Assembly (NCBI GenBank): GCA_033296885.1
Contig: MU863987.1
Coordinates: 62,001 to 126,000, forward strand
DNA length: 64,000 nucleotides
From: Triangularia verruculosa
Lineage: Eukaryota > Ascomycota > Sordariomycetes > Sordariales > Podosporaceae
Direction of reading: 5' to 3'
This document shows positions 33,428-47,569 of the stretch, piece by piece (position 1 is the first letter of the stretch; each line of letters starts with the position of its first letter). A program made the position numbers and the translations under genes. The notes beneath the pieces were generated by a model. That model ran no database searches and had not been told where the DNA came from. It saw only the letters and a program-made list of their open reading frames with translations.

Positions 33428-34003
33428 ATAAACCATCAACCACACCACCTACCTTTCTCATTTTCCTGTCATTTACAACCTAGAGGACAACGACCACACA
33501 AGAATCACGAACAACAGAGGAGTGAATGGGAGAGAGGAGAAACAGAGGTTGAGAAAAGAAAACGACACCAGGCTATCACTACGACGACAACGACAACGAC
33601 GAGATGTCAGCATCACACACAAACCCTATCCATTCGCGAAGATCAATAGCGCTTTTGCCGAAGCGGCGCGGCATAAGACCAGTGCTTCACAACAGCACAC
33701 ACCACCTTCGCCTTCCAATAGGCCGAAGAGAGTCCCACAGACTGGGCTGGGGGTGGACAAAGTCCAGAAGCCCAACAAGGCCCGCCCCCCCCAACACGTC
33801 ACACCAAACCCCGTGCTGTGCTTCCTTCAAACAACAAGTCCACTGCAGCACCGAACCACAGCTTTTGTGAAAACTTGCCGTCAGCCACCCGCCCACCCAC
33901 AGCAGACACAGAAAGCAAAGCCGACTTCGCTATCCACCATCATCCACCACCGGCACTACACGCTCCAGCCTTGATGTCACCGTCACACTCGCCGTTACCC
34001 GTC
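33428..34003. other. 3' region, low complexity
   Basis: Downstream of the small Cys/His gene. Contains CAACGA-type microsatellite near 33575-33605; no gene seen. Confidence 0.5.
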
Positions 34004-34545
34004 GTTTTTTTTTCTTCTTCCTCCTCTTCTTCTTTCTCTGTGGCAGGAACACACAAAACCACCTGCACCCCATCAAAGGTGCCCACTTCTCTCTCTCTAA
34101 AATTCCCTCTCCTGACAACACATTACACTCCAGGGTTCTAGCCCTTATTCTGTACAATCACACCACATTTATCGTTTCTTGAGTGTCCTTTTTTAAAAAA
34201 TCAGTCTCTGTTTTTTTTTTATCTTTATTCATGAGTAAAAGGGCAAGCGAGGCGCTAGCTTTTTGGGGGGAACAAATTGATGGGATCCGGAGTTTTTATT
34301 ATCATACCATTGGGAACTTTTTGGTTTTTGTTTTTTTTTCTTTTTGGGAGGAAAGGGAATATACCACAAACACACACACACACACACTCATACACGGGAA
34401 TACTTTTTTTTTTTTCTTTTTTTTTTTTGAAAGGTGTTTTGTATATACATTGGGGGCATATGGGGGACATTTTGGGATATATGGATACCACCGAACAAAG
34501 GTACTTGTTGCGACAAATCTTCCACACACACTCACACACACACAT
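34004..34545. repeat. cluster of simple repeats
   Basis: T/TTC tract at about 34004-34040, CA repeat at 34371-34388, T tract at 34404-34428, and imperfect CA repeats at 34521-34545. Direct reading; no coding interpretation. Confidence 0.8.
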
Positions 34546-36603
34546 ACAAATGAGAAGGAAAACAGTTTATTGTTTCTGTAATTTTTTTTCTGCTGGGGTT
34601 GAAACCTGGGAAAGTGCAGAACTTCCCCCACCCCCCGTCGCAATAACAAAAAAGAACTTTACATCATATGATCCTCGCCTTTGATCCTCCCTTGGTTGGT
34701 GTCCTACTTGGTACACTACTGTGTAGATGTCTGGCCGCCCTGATCATCATGTCTTATTTCCCTTTTTCAATGTCACATTTGACGTACTTTGTCTCCAGGC
34801 AAGTAAACCACCTTCGTCCGCCTCACCTTTTCCATCAATCCTTGCCCTGATCGCCGTCAATCGATGTGGGGTGAAAATCTCCGTTGACATCAGGCATCGT
34901 CATATTCGTCAAGATTACACCGTATCATTGGGGTTTGGCCTGACCGTTGATCCGGTCCAGACCAGTTACAATAGGCAAAATGTTTTGCAGATTTCAGGTT
35001 CCGAAGAAGCGTTACTTGTGGAGCTTGAGCAAAAATCGAGCAACACCGCCGCCGCCGCCAGCCACCCAACTGGGTAAGTTGTGGGACGACGCAAAAGAGA
35101 TAGCCAGACATAGAGACATGAACCAACGGTAAGAGACAACGATGAAGAAAGAGAGAGGGGGAGCATTGTGCCATTGCGCACCTCGGCACTTTGGTATCGA
35201 CTGAGTGTAGCTAGCTCCGGTCAACCACCCTAGTTTGATGCATCACTTGCATTACAACACAAAAATGAGAAAAAGCGAAACATCTGGTCAGAATGGCGCA
35301 CGTGGTCAACATTAGTTCCTTGACACAATACAGCGCCAAAAGAGCGTACAACTAATTCTCTTCGTCTGTGATGAGAGACAAGAGACAAAAGGAAGTCGTG
35401 TGACAGCGGTTGTTGAAGGCCAACGAAACTCGAAAATGACTTGAGATCGTCGACAGGGGCCTGCCCATTAACCAAAAGTGGTCAGCCGCGAAGCCCCACC
35501 ATCCTGGGATGACGGTGGAAGGGTGTGTGTGAGCGGAATTGGGCGAGGGCACATCACCTTCTGGAGGATCACCCATCCCTCCACTCTCCAAAATTCTCGT
35601 GGTTGTTTGGTGCTGACCTGGAGTGACAAGAAGCACCAAGCCCGGGCCCGGCATTTACCTAGCGTTGTGCGTACCTTTCATTGTTCAAAGTGGGCGGTAT
35701 AGGGCGCGGCAATTAGTGGTGTTGAAAGTTGACGTCCGTTTTGCCGCCAATGCCGCGTCGAGAAAATCCAAATCGTCGACGGGGTACACCATACAACCCC
35801 CCACATTTCGCATGGGCAGCCCCGGTTTTGAACCGGCAGACCGGTCAGCCAGACCTTCACTCCACGCTGCACACCCTTCAACAGACCGCCTCGAACGCCA
35901 GACACGGATTCGCTGTCCGAAGGCCAAGGTCGGAGGCCGTTGTGGTGGTGACACAGCTCCCAGACTCGCTAGCGAATGCGCTTTGTGTGGGCGACAGATC
36001 AGATTCCGCTTCACCGGCCGCAAGTAGGCTGTGATCGGTACCACGATGAACGAAAGAGTTGTCTTGACCTAACGTCGGTATTTCCCGGACTGTTTGTTTC
36101 GATACGTGTTTCGAGCTTCCGAGCAGGCTCGCAAGTTACACGCAGCGGTGCTACGCCTCCCGGGGAGCTGGCTGCAAGCTGTACGGTTGGGCAACAAGTG
36201 GATTGGGCGTTCGACGGCAAGCAGCATTATGCGGGGCGCGCAATATGGAGGATTGGCCTTTCGGTTCCAGGCAGATGGGATGGCAGAGGCAGCCTGTCCG
36301 AGACTCGACGCGCGATCGAGCTCTGGGTCTTCAACTATCGATATCAGTTATGTTACCGCCATTCCATCAAGTCCCGGTATGGTTGCAAGTCGGGTATGGA
36401 TTGACCAATGAGGTGTCATGGACTGGCGATAGCGCGCAGAGACAGTATATCGTCTTCCTTGGAAGACAAGTCTTGGAACAACGCGGGACCATGACACAAC
36501 GCCGAAGCCACGATCGGGATCTGGAAATCGTGTTTGCGTCTCGGCCGCAAGAAAGATGGCGGAATGCAATGCCAAGTCACCCTGCGCATTAATCATCTGG
36601 CTG

Positions 36604-36629
36604 CAGCTCCCAGCTCCCAGCTCCCAGCT
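36604..36629. repeat. 7-bp tandem repeat
   Basis: CAGCTCC repeated about 3.7 times. Confidence 0.85.
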
Positions 36630-39600
36630 TCGGCTCACGAGAAGCTCTTCTCTCTGGCGGCTACTGTATGCTCAGTGTCGGTCGACTCAGGCACCATGCG
36701 GGTACCATTGGAGCTCCAGAAGATTTGCTGTGTTGCTGAGGTTGCACAGCACCTGCTTGCCTGGCAGATCCAAACTTGGCTTGATGTCGATTCCATGCAG
36801 TCTCAGCCCTAGCAGCTATTGGCCAGGCCTTCTTTTCTTTCGGCCGTCCACCATCGGCAATCCATGGCTTCTGCTTCCTGTCAGTGTACGGCAGGTCCCT
36901 CTCTAGAGTATAGCGTGTGCCAAGGGAGGTCGAACCGGGAGCCAGTGTGTACGGGAGGGTGCTTTGCTCTGGGCCATGGAGATTCTCGTGGACTGACTTC
37001 TGAATGGGCACTCGAATTAGCGACGGTACTACACGGTGAGCCCACGTGTTATCTTTCGGGAGGGCATTGGGACAGTGAAGCTGTCGTTGAACTTCGGTAC
37101 CGAGATTCTCAACTGCAGCTCCGTCGTTTCGAGACCCGGGCTGACATGTGCTTTCGAAAGGGTTGGGCTTCACTGTCGATGGCGCTCCAACCAGAATGAT
37201 GTCAACGCCCCAGTCTGTCTTGAAACGTAGCCCCACGTTGAGGAGCGCGGGGTCGAACGAGGGGTCGACCGCAGCTCGGACCACATCCAGTGGGTTGCCG
37301 TATCAAATATTCGGAATGTGCAGCAGCCAGATGTTTGGCCGTAAGACATTTTGGAGGGTTTTGGTGAGAAATTCAATATTCTGATGGAAAGGATATGTTG
37401 GTGTGGCATTCAAGGATGTCGGATGGCCAGGGGGGGTTCATATCAGTTGACGGTTGCTGCTCTGGGACGACATTTCCCGTGGTGGGATGAATGGCCAAAG
37501 GTTGGCGACGTTAGCGGCCCTTGAGTGACATTGGCTGCATTTTGTTTCTGCTAATCACCGAATGTGCAGAACCTGGAAAGCCTCTCACCCTCTAGCTGCC
37601 CGAGTGCCACCAACACCAACGCCAACACCTGCTGCCAGCCGTTTGCTAGATCAACATCGCGGCAGGCAGGAATGCCCAGCGGAGGGCACAGCTCAGCACC
37701 GCAGACGGAATCCGGTCAGCACAGTCACAGTCAGCAGCACCCCCACACACGCACCCAGGGTTTCCAGACCCTTCGCCGTCGGAGCGCTGGACGGGTCGAT
37801 GTTATCAGAAATGACAGAGATTTGAAGATCGATTCCAGCGGCTTGTTGCCGTTGTCCCTCCCCGGAAGATACCAGAGAGACATCGCACAGCGTGCAACAA
37901 CTCCCGACTAGCCTCGAAACTAGCAATAATTCGCCGGCACGTGTCGATGCTCCATTTCTTATTAGTGCCCCAATCATCACATGAGAACGGACCGCTGCAG
38001 CCAGACAGCAGCACCCAGCCATGTCTGACAGTATCGAGGTACGTACACGAGACCTCAAACAATATGAGCGGACGTCTCAGCAATAGTAGATGGGCTATGG
38101 GCAGCTTCAATTTTCTGAACCACGAATCTAGATCTATCTCCGAGTGTTAATTGAGACGACAAGGCCTGCACCTGTTCATGCAAGAAGCTCCTCAATGCGG
38201 ACGGATCCTAACAGGCACTACGAACGCTGCGAGCGTTACATCTTGGCATCCCTCTGGTTCGTCGGTACTCGCTGGTGTCAACGGCGGGGCGTGGGCTCTG
38301 CTGGCAACCTGCATTTCATCTAAACGACCTCCTTTTCTGTCGGTCCGCTTGTCCGAACTCGGGAGCCCGGGACGTTGTGTCCGTGCTCGGGCACCTCTCT
38401 AGCATCGCAACGTCGAGCTGGGACGGATGGAAGAGGTGGCGTAGTATTGGCGTACGAGCTAATTATTGTAGCTCTTTGGGGTCTGTGGCTTTCGCCGTGC
38501 CGAGCCGTTTGGCGCAAATTTCCACGACAGACCTTCTCCTCGATCATGGTGGAAGTAGGTACTGGTACAATCTCCTAGGCTCATTGTGTTGTTCGTCTTC
38601 CACCACCCTCGCCGTGGCGTCTATCAAGCTCAGGGAGGAGTGTCCACATGTCATGCAGATGGTGTCCAGGATCACCGCCTCCTGCAGCTTGTTCTCGACC
38701 GGTGCTCATCAAAGTCCATGCTGTCAGCCAACAATTGCATTCCTGTGGTTCCCCAGACCAAGGACAACGCCCCGCACAGCCTAAAGTCGATACTACTTGT
38801 CAAGCCACGCCATGACCTCGGTGAGCAATATCGCGAGCCTGCCATCTCGAGGATACGGTTCATGGCCCATCGGGAGCACGCCTCACGGTGCAAAGAACCA
38901 AACTTTGACAGATTACGACTCCCGGTCTTCCGTTACGAGCGGTTTAGAGGTACCACGACAATGCATTTCCGTACTTAGAAACCTTTTCTAGGTGGCCTCT
39001 GGCTGCAAATGCGTAACCCCTGTCCGGCAGGCACATCTGGCATCTGCAATCCAACGTCGAATAGATTATCGATCAACCCCCCGGCATTTTGTACCAGGAT
39101 ATTACGACAATCCTGTGCTTTGCTCCGAGATGACCACCCCTTGCCTCTTTTCGATCCTACAACGAGTGGATACACAGTATTTCGCCAACATCTCCGGTGG
39201 TACCGAGCTCTCAACCGTTGTAATCGTTTGCCGATCGTCTGCTGTCGTGCTTTTTTCCGACGAATTGTCTCGGCCATGGTTGAAACATCCAGAGCCTCTG
39301 CAGCAGACAGCGGTTGAGACCATGCAGCGCGTTGCATAGAACGGGTGGGGAGATACTGAAACAACAATGGAGACTGCGTGTGTGGCGCATCACAATATCC
39401 TAGTGGCTTTCTAGAACGGCAGATCAAGGTCTCAGATCACTCCTTGATCTCTTGACTCGTTTCATCTACAAGAGAGCTACGGGCATATACAGTACCAATG
39501 TCGGTCTCGATTTACCAACAACACACTAGGACAATTCACAGCTTCAACGACAGGGAGACTGTGAATCAATCTAGGTAAGCTTCTGCTGACCAACGTCTCC

Positions 39601-41373
39601 GCTGGGGGTCGGCAGCCCTGTTCGTGCTAATTAGGGCCGATATCATGTTGTCAATGGAGGCATCAAATGAGCACTATCGCAATGGATGGCCGAAGCATGC
39701 CAGCATACTCGTGGGTTACTGGCACATCCGTCTTAACACGGGCCGTGTTAAGACTCCACTTCTTCAGCGAGTCCCCAGTTGGGTAGCACTCAACCACCCA
39801 GCCGGCTCACCGAGGTATATCAGATCGCTCTTAAGACCCCATCGGGACGGCTGGGCCAGCCGCTTTTCCCCAGTTCAGCGATGGGTGAACCAAGACCAGC
39901 CGTGCCGCACGGATGCACTGCGGGGATGGCCACGGCAGTGCCATTCCGGTCCTGCTCCTGCCCGGATCAAATGGTGGTGGGATTGAACAACCGTACAGAG
40001 TAAATCAAAACGGATTCCTCTCTGAACAGGCAAACGGGCTGTCTGTCGTGTACGTTTTACATTGCTGTCAGCGGTACAAGTTCAAGATGTATTGAGGAAA
40101 GCTCCGCAGTTTCGCTCCTGCTCCATGTCATCTTCCACGATACACCCTCTCGCCACTGAGGAGGTCATCAGCAATGGCGGATGATTGCCATACTTGCCCT
40201 ACCTGTCCTACCACTGGCTTTCGTTCTCAGGATCTGCCAGGCAGTCAACTTACATCCTGAGCTCATGGCATGATGGCTATCCAACAGCAAAGCGATGGGC
40301 CAAGCAAACAAGACGAATTCCCATCAACATTGCCAAAGTGTCATGGTTTTTGCCATTGTAGTAAGTATCAGGCCACATTTTACTTCCGAAGTCGACCAAC
40401 CATTACCGGTCTGATGTCAGCTTTGGACACGGTGTGAGCCAACTAGCCCACCGGGGAAAATCCCGTCCGCATCGCGCGGGCGGCCCATCCCACCTTTCCG
40501 AAAGGGCATGTGCTTTCGCCGTCAGCAGGCGGTATGACCAGCATATTCGGTTCCCGGAACACTCTGAAAGGAGATGCGCATCACATCAAGGCATGGCCCG
40601 AGCTGCCGAAGGAATGTTGGTTCTCCAATGCGAGTTCTCAAACCAGCACCGCTCCGAACCTTGCTCACCGGTGAGAGCATCGAACGATGGTCGTATGTAC
40701 AGTTACGAAGAATCAGGTCCGACCCCTCACAGCCAAAGCGGCACAGCAACGCCTCTCAACCATCTGGAAGCTGGTATTTCTGTCCAGGCTCATGCTCGAA
40801 GCAAAACTCTAATTACTCCGTACCTCTTTTCGACGTTCTGTTTCGAGGGTTCTGACACCAAGGCCATCGCCAGGTTCCGTGGGGGTGGTTCATAGAACCG
40901 GGGGTTGCCCTTCCCCCGCGATGATACGAACGCAGTAGCGTATCCACGTGGGGTCGTTGTCGACGCTCGCTGAACAAGGTGGCCTCCTTCACCGCTTTCT
41001 GACAACATCGCGACATCCAAACATAGCATGCAGCCAACGAAGGGGGATATGCGGTTGCCAGGCTCTGTGACCGCCATTATCTACACGCCTACTGCTGCAA
41101 ACTGCAGGGTCTCATTCTCTATCAGTATCTGACCGTCATCTACAGTACACCTCCAATTTTTGCGGTCAGCAATCATTCTCAACAGCAACGTTACCCAGCC
41201 TGCACGGCGATCAGTAATGTCGAATTTTGCCCCCCCACGCTGGCAGTCCAATAAAACCGAATCCTCCGCGGAGAAGTGGCAAGCATCCCCTTTTTCGTTC
41301 GTTTCATTCCAACATTGCTTTTTTCCCCTTTGGATCACAAGCTTCAAATTCTCCGGAGGTTTGCCTTTCTAGA

Positions 41374-41447
41374 GGGGCCTGGTTCGGCACCGCTGCCGAA
41401 CCACTGCGCTAGCGGTCGTGACAACCGAGCGAGAATCTCCAGGCCCC
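41374..41447. repeat. compound inverted repeat (hairpin within hairpin)
   Basis: Inner perfect arms TGGTTCGGCA (41380-41389) and TGCCGAACCA (41394-41403) with a 4-base loop. Outer arms GGGGCCTGG (41374-41382) and CCAGGCCCC (41439-41447). The outer left arm overlaps the inner left arm by three bases, so the two hairpins would compete. Confidence 0.7.
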
Positions 41448-42761
41448 CCGGACCAGCCCCGGACGGCCGGGTTATTCGTTGTGGGACCGGCAAGAATGGC
41501 CCGGTCGGGGATGGAGATATTGCCCCGCTTACATAAACCGGGCACCCGGGGAGATGCCCAAGAATGCTGATTGGCTGGTTGGTGTTAGGGTCCCCTGAGA
41601 GACTGAAACCATGAGGGGGGATCGCATTGCCTGTTAGGGGAATGTTTTGCCCTTGGCAAGTCGTTCTGGTTCTGGACCGAAGGATCAACGTATAGCGGTT
41701 TATCTTATTGATATCAGGAGATACTGTTAGAGGGTACATACATGAAGTATGTACATATATGTAGGGAGTACATGCATGGGCCGTCACGGGGTTGGGGCAC
41801 GATGAAGGAATAGCCTGGGATCGGGCTTGGGGACAGCCTACCTACCTTGCCTATTACCAAGTAACCGCACACCCAGCACGATGTATGGCGCAATCACACA
41901 AGGTCCAATACTGCATTTCCTTTACCGACCGCAGGCGTGTTTGCGACGACGATAATGATTATCTCCGTGGGGGCGCAAGCAAGGGGAGCAAACGAGGAGA
42001 TGTAAATCAAACAGCGCCTCCCAATGGCGTCAAGACAATCTGACGTCATATCAGCTCGTTTTTTGAGGGATTTCGAAACGGCTCGTACCGGGCGCGCGGG
42101 ATGATGAGAAAGGGATGGAAGGGAGGAAGTTGACCATCTGATCTCATCAAGGCTGCTTATGTCTTTTTTTTGACAACCGCGTTGAGATGCACGATGATGG
42201 TGGACAAAATGTGAGTTATCAGAATATTGAATGTGGAATGCGGGGGTAGGCACCTACCGAGGAGGGTCGGAGTCGCGGAGTCGGAGTTGGAGAAGCGCGT
42301 GTGTGTGTGGCTGCAGACTGCAGACTGCAGGTGCTGTAAAGTCCGACGCGTGATATGTTTAGAGTGTGGGATGTCAGCGTGGGGGGGCAAGGGATGGGGA
42401 GTTGAGGAAAAGGATGCCCAACCGCCTTAGTTTCCTAAGACAGGTTGGCGGTGTGAAGGGGTTGAGAGGAGTGAGACCGGGCAGCAATGCGTGCGTCGAG
42501 GTGGGAAGGTAATTCGTGGGGTGTTGGTTGTGGTGTTGGTACAAGGTCCCTACCTACCTAAGGTAGTTTGCGGCGATGATCATGTTATCAAAAGCCTCAG
42601 ATTTTGCTTCCCTTGCCTTCGTAGGCGGGTACTGTACTTATGAGGTTGGGGGAAGAGGAGAAAGAAAGGGGATATGCGGTAATAATAGATTGTTGCGCGG
42701 CTTGAGGCAAACTAAGTCAATTTACGAGAAGAAAATGCATGAAGTGAGTGTGCTACTTTGG

Positions 42762-42905
42762 TACGCCGTGGACAGAATAATCGGTATTGCAAGCCAGGAT
42801 CACACGTATGGTGTAGTAGAAAAGGCCTGTTAGTTATCTTTAAAGGGCCTATCATTAGATGCTAGATTCCCACGTTGCAGTGGCGGGTCTTTTGTCCAGG
42901 ACGTG
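42762..42905. mobile_element. MITE copy 2 (144 bp, opposite orientation)
   Basis: Reverse-strand relative of the element at 24640-24873. The right end read from minus starts CACGTCCTGGACAAAAGAC; the left end reads TACGCCGTGGACAGAATAA. The interior shares AGGCCTTTTCTACTA and GTGTGATC with copy 1. It lacks most of the 21-base internal repeats. Flanking TGG on both sides may be a short target duplication, but differs in length from that of copy 1. Confidence 0.7.
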
Positions 42906-45900
42906 TGGGGAAGCGCTTCTTTGGTATGTATGTCCTGCGTAGGTAAGTACCTGTACAAAGGAAAGACATAACGAGGCGAGGCTAGGTACTATGATAGAAG
43001 CGTGTAACTTCGCAGTTAAGACTCAAATTGATAACGACTTGCTGAGAGATATACTTACAGGCCTTTCGTCTGATTACGAACCTTAGGACCTGAGACTAGA
43101 CCCGTATACTCGCCAGCGGCATCAATTATCGCCGTATTAGTGCAATACAAATCTAACAAAGACTTTAATAGAAACATTTGGCTCTTTTCTTCCACCATAG
43201 CGGTACACTCTCCCGTCAAGTTCAGAAGCCCTGCTTGGATGCCCCAAGATCGGGATTAAAGGTGCCTACTTTGCCGGCGTGGAATAGCACAGATGTCTAA
43301 GTCTCACAGGCTGTCTTAAATTGCAGTGCGAAAAGACAGAAGCTGCTGCGATCAAAAGCAAGGTCAGTATGGACAGTGTGGTTTAGAGGTTTGGCAGAGA
43401 GGCCTGGGAAGCTGGGATCAGAAGGTAACTTGCTTACCTGAAGGTATCATGATACCTTAGTCTCAGCTATGTGTTCGGACGAGAGACTTTGACTGCTTAG
43501 AGATATAAATTTCAGGTATTGAGAGACTGAACTTCTTCACTAAAAATCGCATACTTCTGGCCTGATTTAGGTTCACGGTTAAGAAAGCCTTTTGATCAAG
43601 GTAACCTTTCACGGTACTGGAAGCAGATGAAGACATTGCAGCGTAATAGTTCGGCGCATCTGTGGAGCTTTGATTCTCAACTTGGACCCAGGCGTGCGCT
43701 GTAAGACTCGCTTTGCATTGTTCACAACTCCATTGTTAAGGTAGGTAGCCAAGGTATCCTGCATGAGTTTCAAGACTGCGATGACTGTTCACCGCCTCAA
43801 TATGGGGTGGCAACCTAGGTACCTAGATAGCCTTAGGGAATGCCAACCATAGGTGATGTCTCTCAATGTCTAGTTACCTATATACCTACTTCAGTTGTTG
43901 TGGATGATGCCAGATGCTGACCTATCAGGTTGTACATAGAGTATTGAGTCATGGTGACGGTTGCAACCGTTGCTTAGAGCCTTCTTTGGTACCTGATTTT
44001 CTTACGATAGTCCCAGAGATAATTGCATACCACCCCGCAGCACTCCGTGCATTTTTCCATTACATCACGGTGCTACACTGTGCTTTATGGCCTTATCGCT
44101 AGTGTTCTAGTTGTTGCCACTTTGTGTCACAGCTGTCGTCTGAACAATCGACCGAATCAATGGGGGTGTGCACTGCATGATATGCCACTCTTGACAGGGA
44201 AAAATCCGGTCAGACCTGCATGGCATGAAGCTCATGTGACCTTCACAGAACCACTGTGTCCCGGGTCATCGACAGGTGTGGCAGGAAGGATATTGGCAAT
44301 AAACTTGTTTCAGTACCCGAGCGCTGCCATCTACTCTCGATACGTCAAGTACATACCTTGTCGATACTTGTCTACATATCGCTAGTTTTCAAAGGATCTA
44401 ATGCCTTCTATCTGGGACGTGATGAACATTGCTTCTGGCAGGCAACAGTCAACTTCCCATCATGAACCGCGATCTGCAGTCTAGATGTCTGTTTAGAGCT
44501 GAGACTGTAGATGCACTGTCCAGAACGCATAGTATCCTCCAACTGAGCATGGCAGGATCATGTTGACAAGGTGGATCATCTGCACGTTGTCGGTCGTTAC
44601 CAGTCTGTCGGGTCCATTATTAGCGTCACCTAGCTCCTCCATGTTTCACTTGCCAACTCAGCTCTAGGAATCCTTCGAACTGGAAGCTAAAGTTAGAAAT
44701 TCACTCGTCACCACGCACACAATGAAGCCATGTGAGATATGATAATGGTCTCGGCCTTGATTCAGAATGTGGTCCAAGACTCGAGTCTTTGCATAACCTG
44801 TTGCTTCTTTTACTACGACTGGCTGCCGAACAATCAATTGTGATAATATAGTTCAAGCAGCTGGAACATGCAATGTAACGCACCCACCCCGGCACTTCAG
44901 GCCATCGGACTGCCACACTAAATTGGGAGTTGCTTGATGTTGAGTTTGAAATCGAATTGGAGACATGACCACAGCAAAGGGGTTATAATCAGAAGTCTAG
45001 ACTTGTCTTTTGATCATGAAGATGACCGCTCACGTCTATTTACCTTCGTTGGCAGCGTCTGGTCGCTTGATGACAACTTGAATCTAATTTCCTGAGTTTC
45101 CCGAGTGATCTGATGCCCTAGACAAGCATGCCAGAGTGTTGATGCTCAAATGTGCGAAGACGGACAGAACAATCCTGAGAGCCACCGCCACGACTTGACA
45201 TCCAGTAAGGTGCGATTGTAGTAGCGTCAGACACGTCGTTAAGAAGCCAGACAAGGTCAGATAGGTACTTGATAGCCATCTCAGAGGTACAAAGCCACAA
45301 ACGGAGGCAGCCCTCTCGCTTCCCCAGGTCTGGCCTCCGTTTTTGTTCAGCGGCATTCCATTCGCCATTTCCCTTTTCGTCGTCGTGCATGGAAAGTGGC
45401 CGCGCCCTCCCGCCAGCCCGGTAACGTCGTTCCCCCACGAAAGGTTGCCCGCACCGCTTGGCGCCTTTCGCTACGTGGCAAATTTTGACAGTGTTGGGCC
45501 CCCGGCGCTTGCGTCAAAGATGGGGTCGTGTCTCACCTTTATTTGGCGTTCTGTGGCTGGAGCCTTGGCCCCTTGTGCTTGCTGACATTTGCTGTTGATC
45601 ACGAGGAGCAGATAGCCGTTCGTGAGGATCGAGCTAAAGCAAGATCCGCCTAAATGGAATACCTGACGATAAGCTGTAAGAAGGAAGCAATGGCCGGTGT
45701 TTAGCGTCCAGATGTACTGTACTTGACAGTTCGTACCCCATGGGTGGTGGAACCCGGTGTGGCAGATCTCATGCAGCTTGCCGAGTTTGGTGGTGGCCGT
45801 TCAGGGAGATTTCCTGCTTCCAGTGTTTTCGCCACTTCCAGCCAATCATCTGCTTCAAAATCCCGATAGGTAGACAGCGTTGACAGCTGAGGGCTAGGAT

Positions 45901-47569
45901 CTTGGTTGGATCGGAACTGTACTGGCAGTGGACATACTGTGCAAGAGAAACCCGAGTCACGAGATGCAGATGCCGCACCTCACCAGCAACCGGGTTCTCG
46001 GAACCGAAGACTGCAGGGTGGTGTGAATGGTGATTGCCGAGATTTGTGGCTCGTCGTCATGCTTTCCCACAGGCTGAACCGCGAAATCATTACCAGATCT
46101 GTCGTTCGCTGCGTGAGACTTCCGTACCTAGGTACACTGTGCGAGACGCTTCTGGAATGAGACACAGCTCTTCCTATCAAGCGACGCTCTTCATTCTCAG
46201 GGCTTGCTATACCCTACTAATGAGATGTGCGGCCAGCCACCTAGTCACCGAGATATTTCCACAGGGAACGACCATATTTGTTGCGCGGAAACAGTGTCTC
46301 TTGGTGTCGACTATCGCATGTACCGAACCTTTTTGTCCCCGGAATCGCTAGGTGTCTCTCTTCAGAGCTATCAAGACCTAGGATGGAAGCAGGCAGATCT
46401 GGTCGGCGAACTTGGCGAGAACGATTGAATCGGATATGCAAGGGCGTAGGAGATGATCGATCCCCGAGGGAGCACCATCGCTGAGCTGCCGACCTTTACA
46501 CAGGATTCCGACCAGTGAGGCCGCGTCGGGAACTGCCAGCGAAGGACCGGACCGATGATCGTTTCGAGTGTAGCACAGCGTCGACTATCACCTCAACTTC
46601 GGATGCTAGCTGCTGGATTTGTGACGAACGGGTGTACACGCAGGACGGCACTGCCGGGGGTGTCCGGGCATGACTCCGGTGCATTGTTTGCTTGTTCTTT
46701 GGTTGAATTGTCATCATCTGACTGGCCAAGATGGCGGCAGTCGACATTGAAGAATGCCCGAGAGGAATCTCCTTTCAGCCCGGTTTGAATTTCCGGGACT
46801 TATTTCCTTCCTTGTGGCAACTTTGTCCAAGTCGGCGAAGGCTAGCACCGCTAGACAAGGTCATTTTTTCTTCAAGGATTGTTTGTCTCGCGCTACTGCA
46901 GCCATCCGATGAGCAAACTGGCGGGGTGGTGGCCTGACGATGCAAGAGTCGGAAAACGGTACAGTCGTCAAAGGGACCAGAGGAGCTCGCGCTGTCAAGT
47001 AAGAGGGTCAGCTAGCTGGGAAGAAAAGGTACGAACCTATCCATTGACGTCCTCCAGGTCCTTTCTAGATCCCTCGATGGAATTGCCTGCTAAATGATCA
47101 AATACTATCATGGCCGAGTGTTGCTGTGCAATTGCATGTCGGTAGTCACCACAAACACTGATTGGATACCTAATTCCTTCCCCGCGTTTGCTGCTGTCCA
47201 AATCTTGCCTGCCAGATAAGTCACCGCAAGGACAGATTGCCATCATCGCGTTGAATTCGTCTACCTAGGTAGATTGAGCCTCTTACACTGCAAGCGAACC
47301 CCGGGATTCAAATCCTGCAAAAACCGGAGAACCACGGCATTCCACGGCATTGATTCGTAACTTATGGCCAGATCTGCAGTGGTTGAGTTGGTTGCCTCGC
47401 ACCGCTGATGCAACGTAAGCATGTCCAGGACTTACGTATGGGGAGTGGAGTAAAAGTAGCTGTTGGTGATATTGATCATTCGTTAAAGGCGCTATAAGTA
47501 GGTAGGTGGCATCCCCGTCGGGCTTGACTTTGCGAAACAACCAACAACAACCCTTCCTCGAAACTCATC
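42906..47569. other. gene-poor interval, no gene supported
   Basis: Relatively AT-rich to about 44000, then mixed. Contains GGTACCTA/CCTAGGTA words. No domain, splice pair or RNA gene recognised on either strand. Confidence 0.45.

Larger units (their letters stand above)
34546..42761. other. gene-poor interval, no gene supported
   Basis: Eight kilobases of mid-GC sequence with only short or compositionally odd frames on both strands. I found no domain motif, no conserved splice pair, no tRNA and no transposase-like sequence. Contains the small repeat at 36604-36629 and the compound inverted repeat at 41374-41447. Very old decayed repeats or non-coding RNA genes would not be visible by eye. 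Confidence 0.5.

Noticed and set aside
36661..37284. 207-codon open frame on minus
   Set aside because: No motif, overlapped by long frames on plus, and no paired splice sites.
38975..39427. 150-codon open frame on minus
   Set aside because: Arg-rich without recognisable domain; overlapping plus frames are of similar quality.
40434..40895. 153-codon open frame on plus
   Set aside because: No motif or splice context; length within chance for the local GC content.
47285..47335. GGGATTCAAATCC resembling a tRNA T arm
   Set aside because: Stem bases do not pair beyond the loop and no anticodon or acceptor arm fits.
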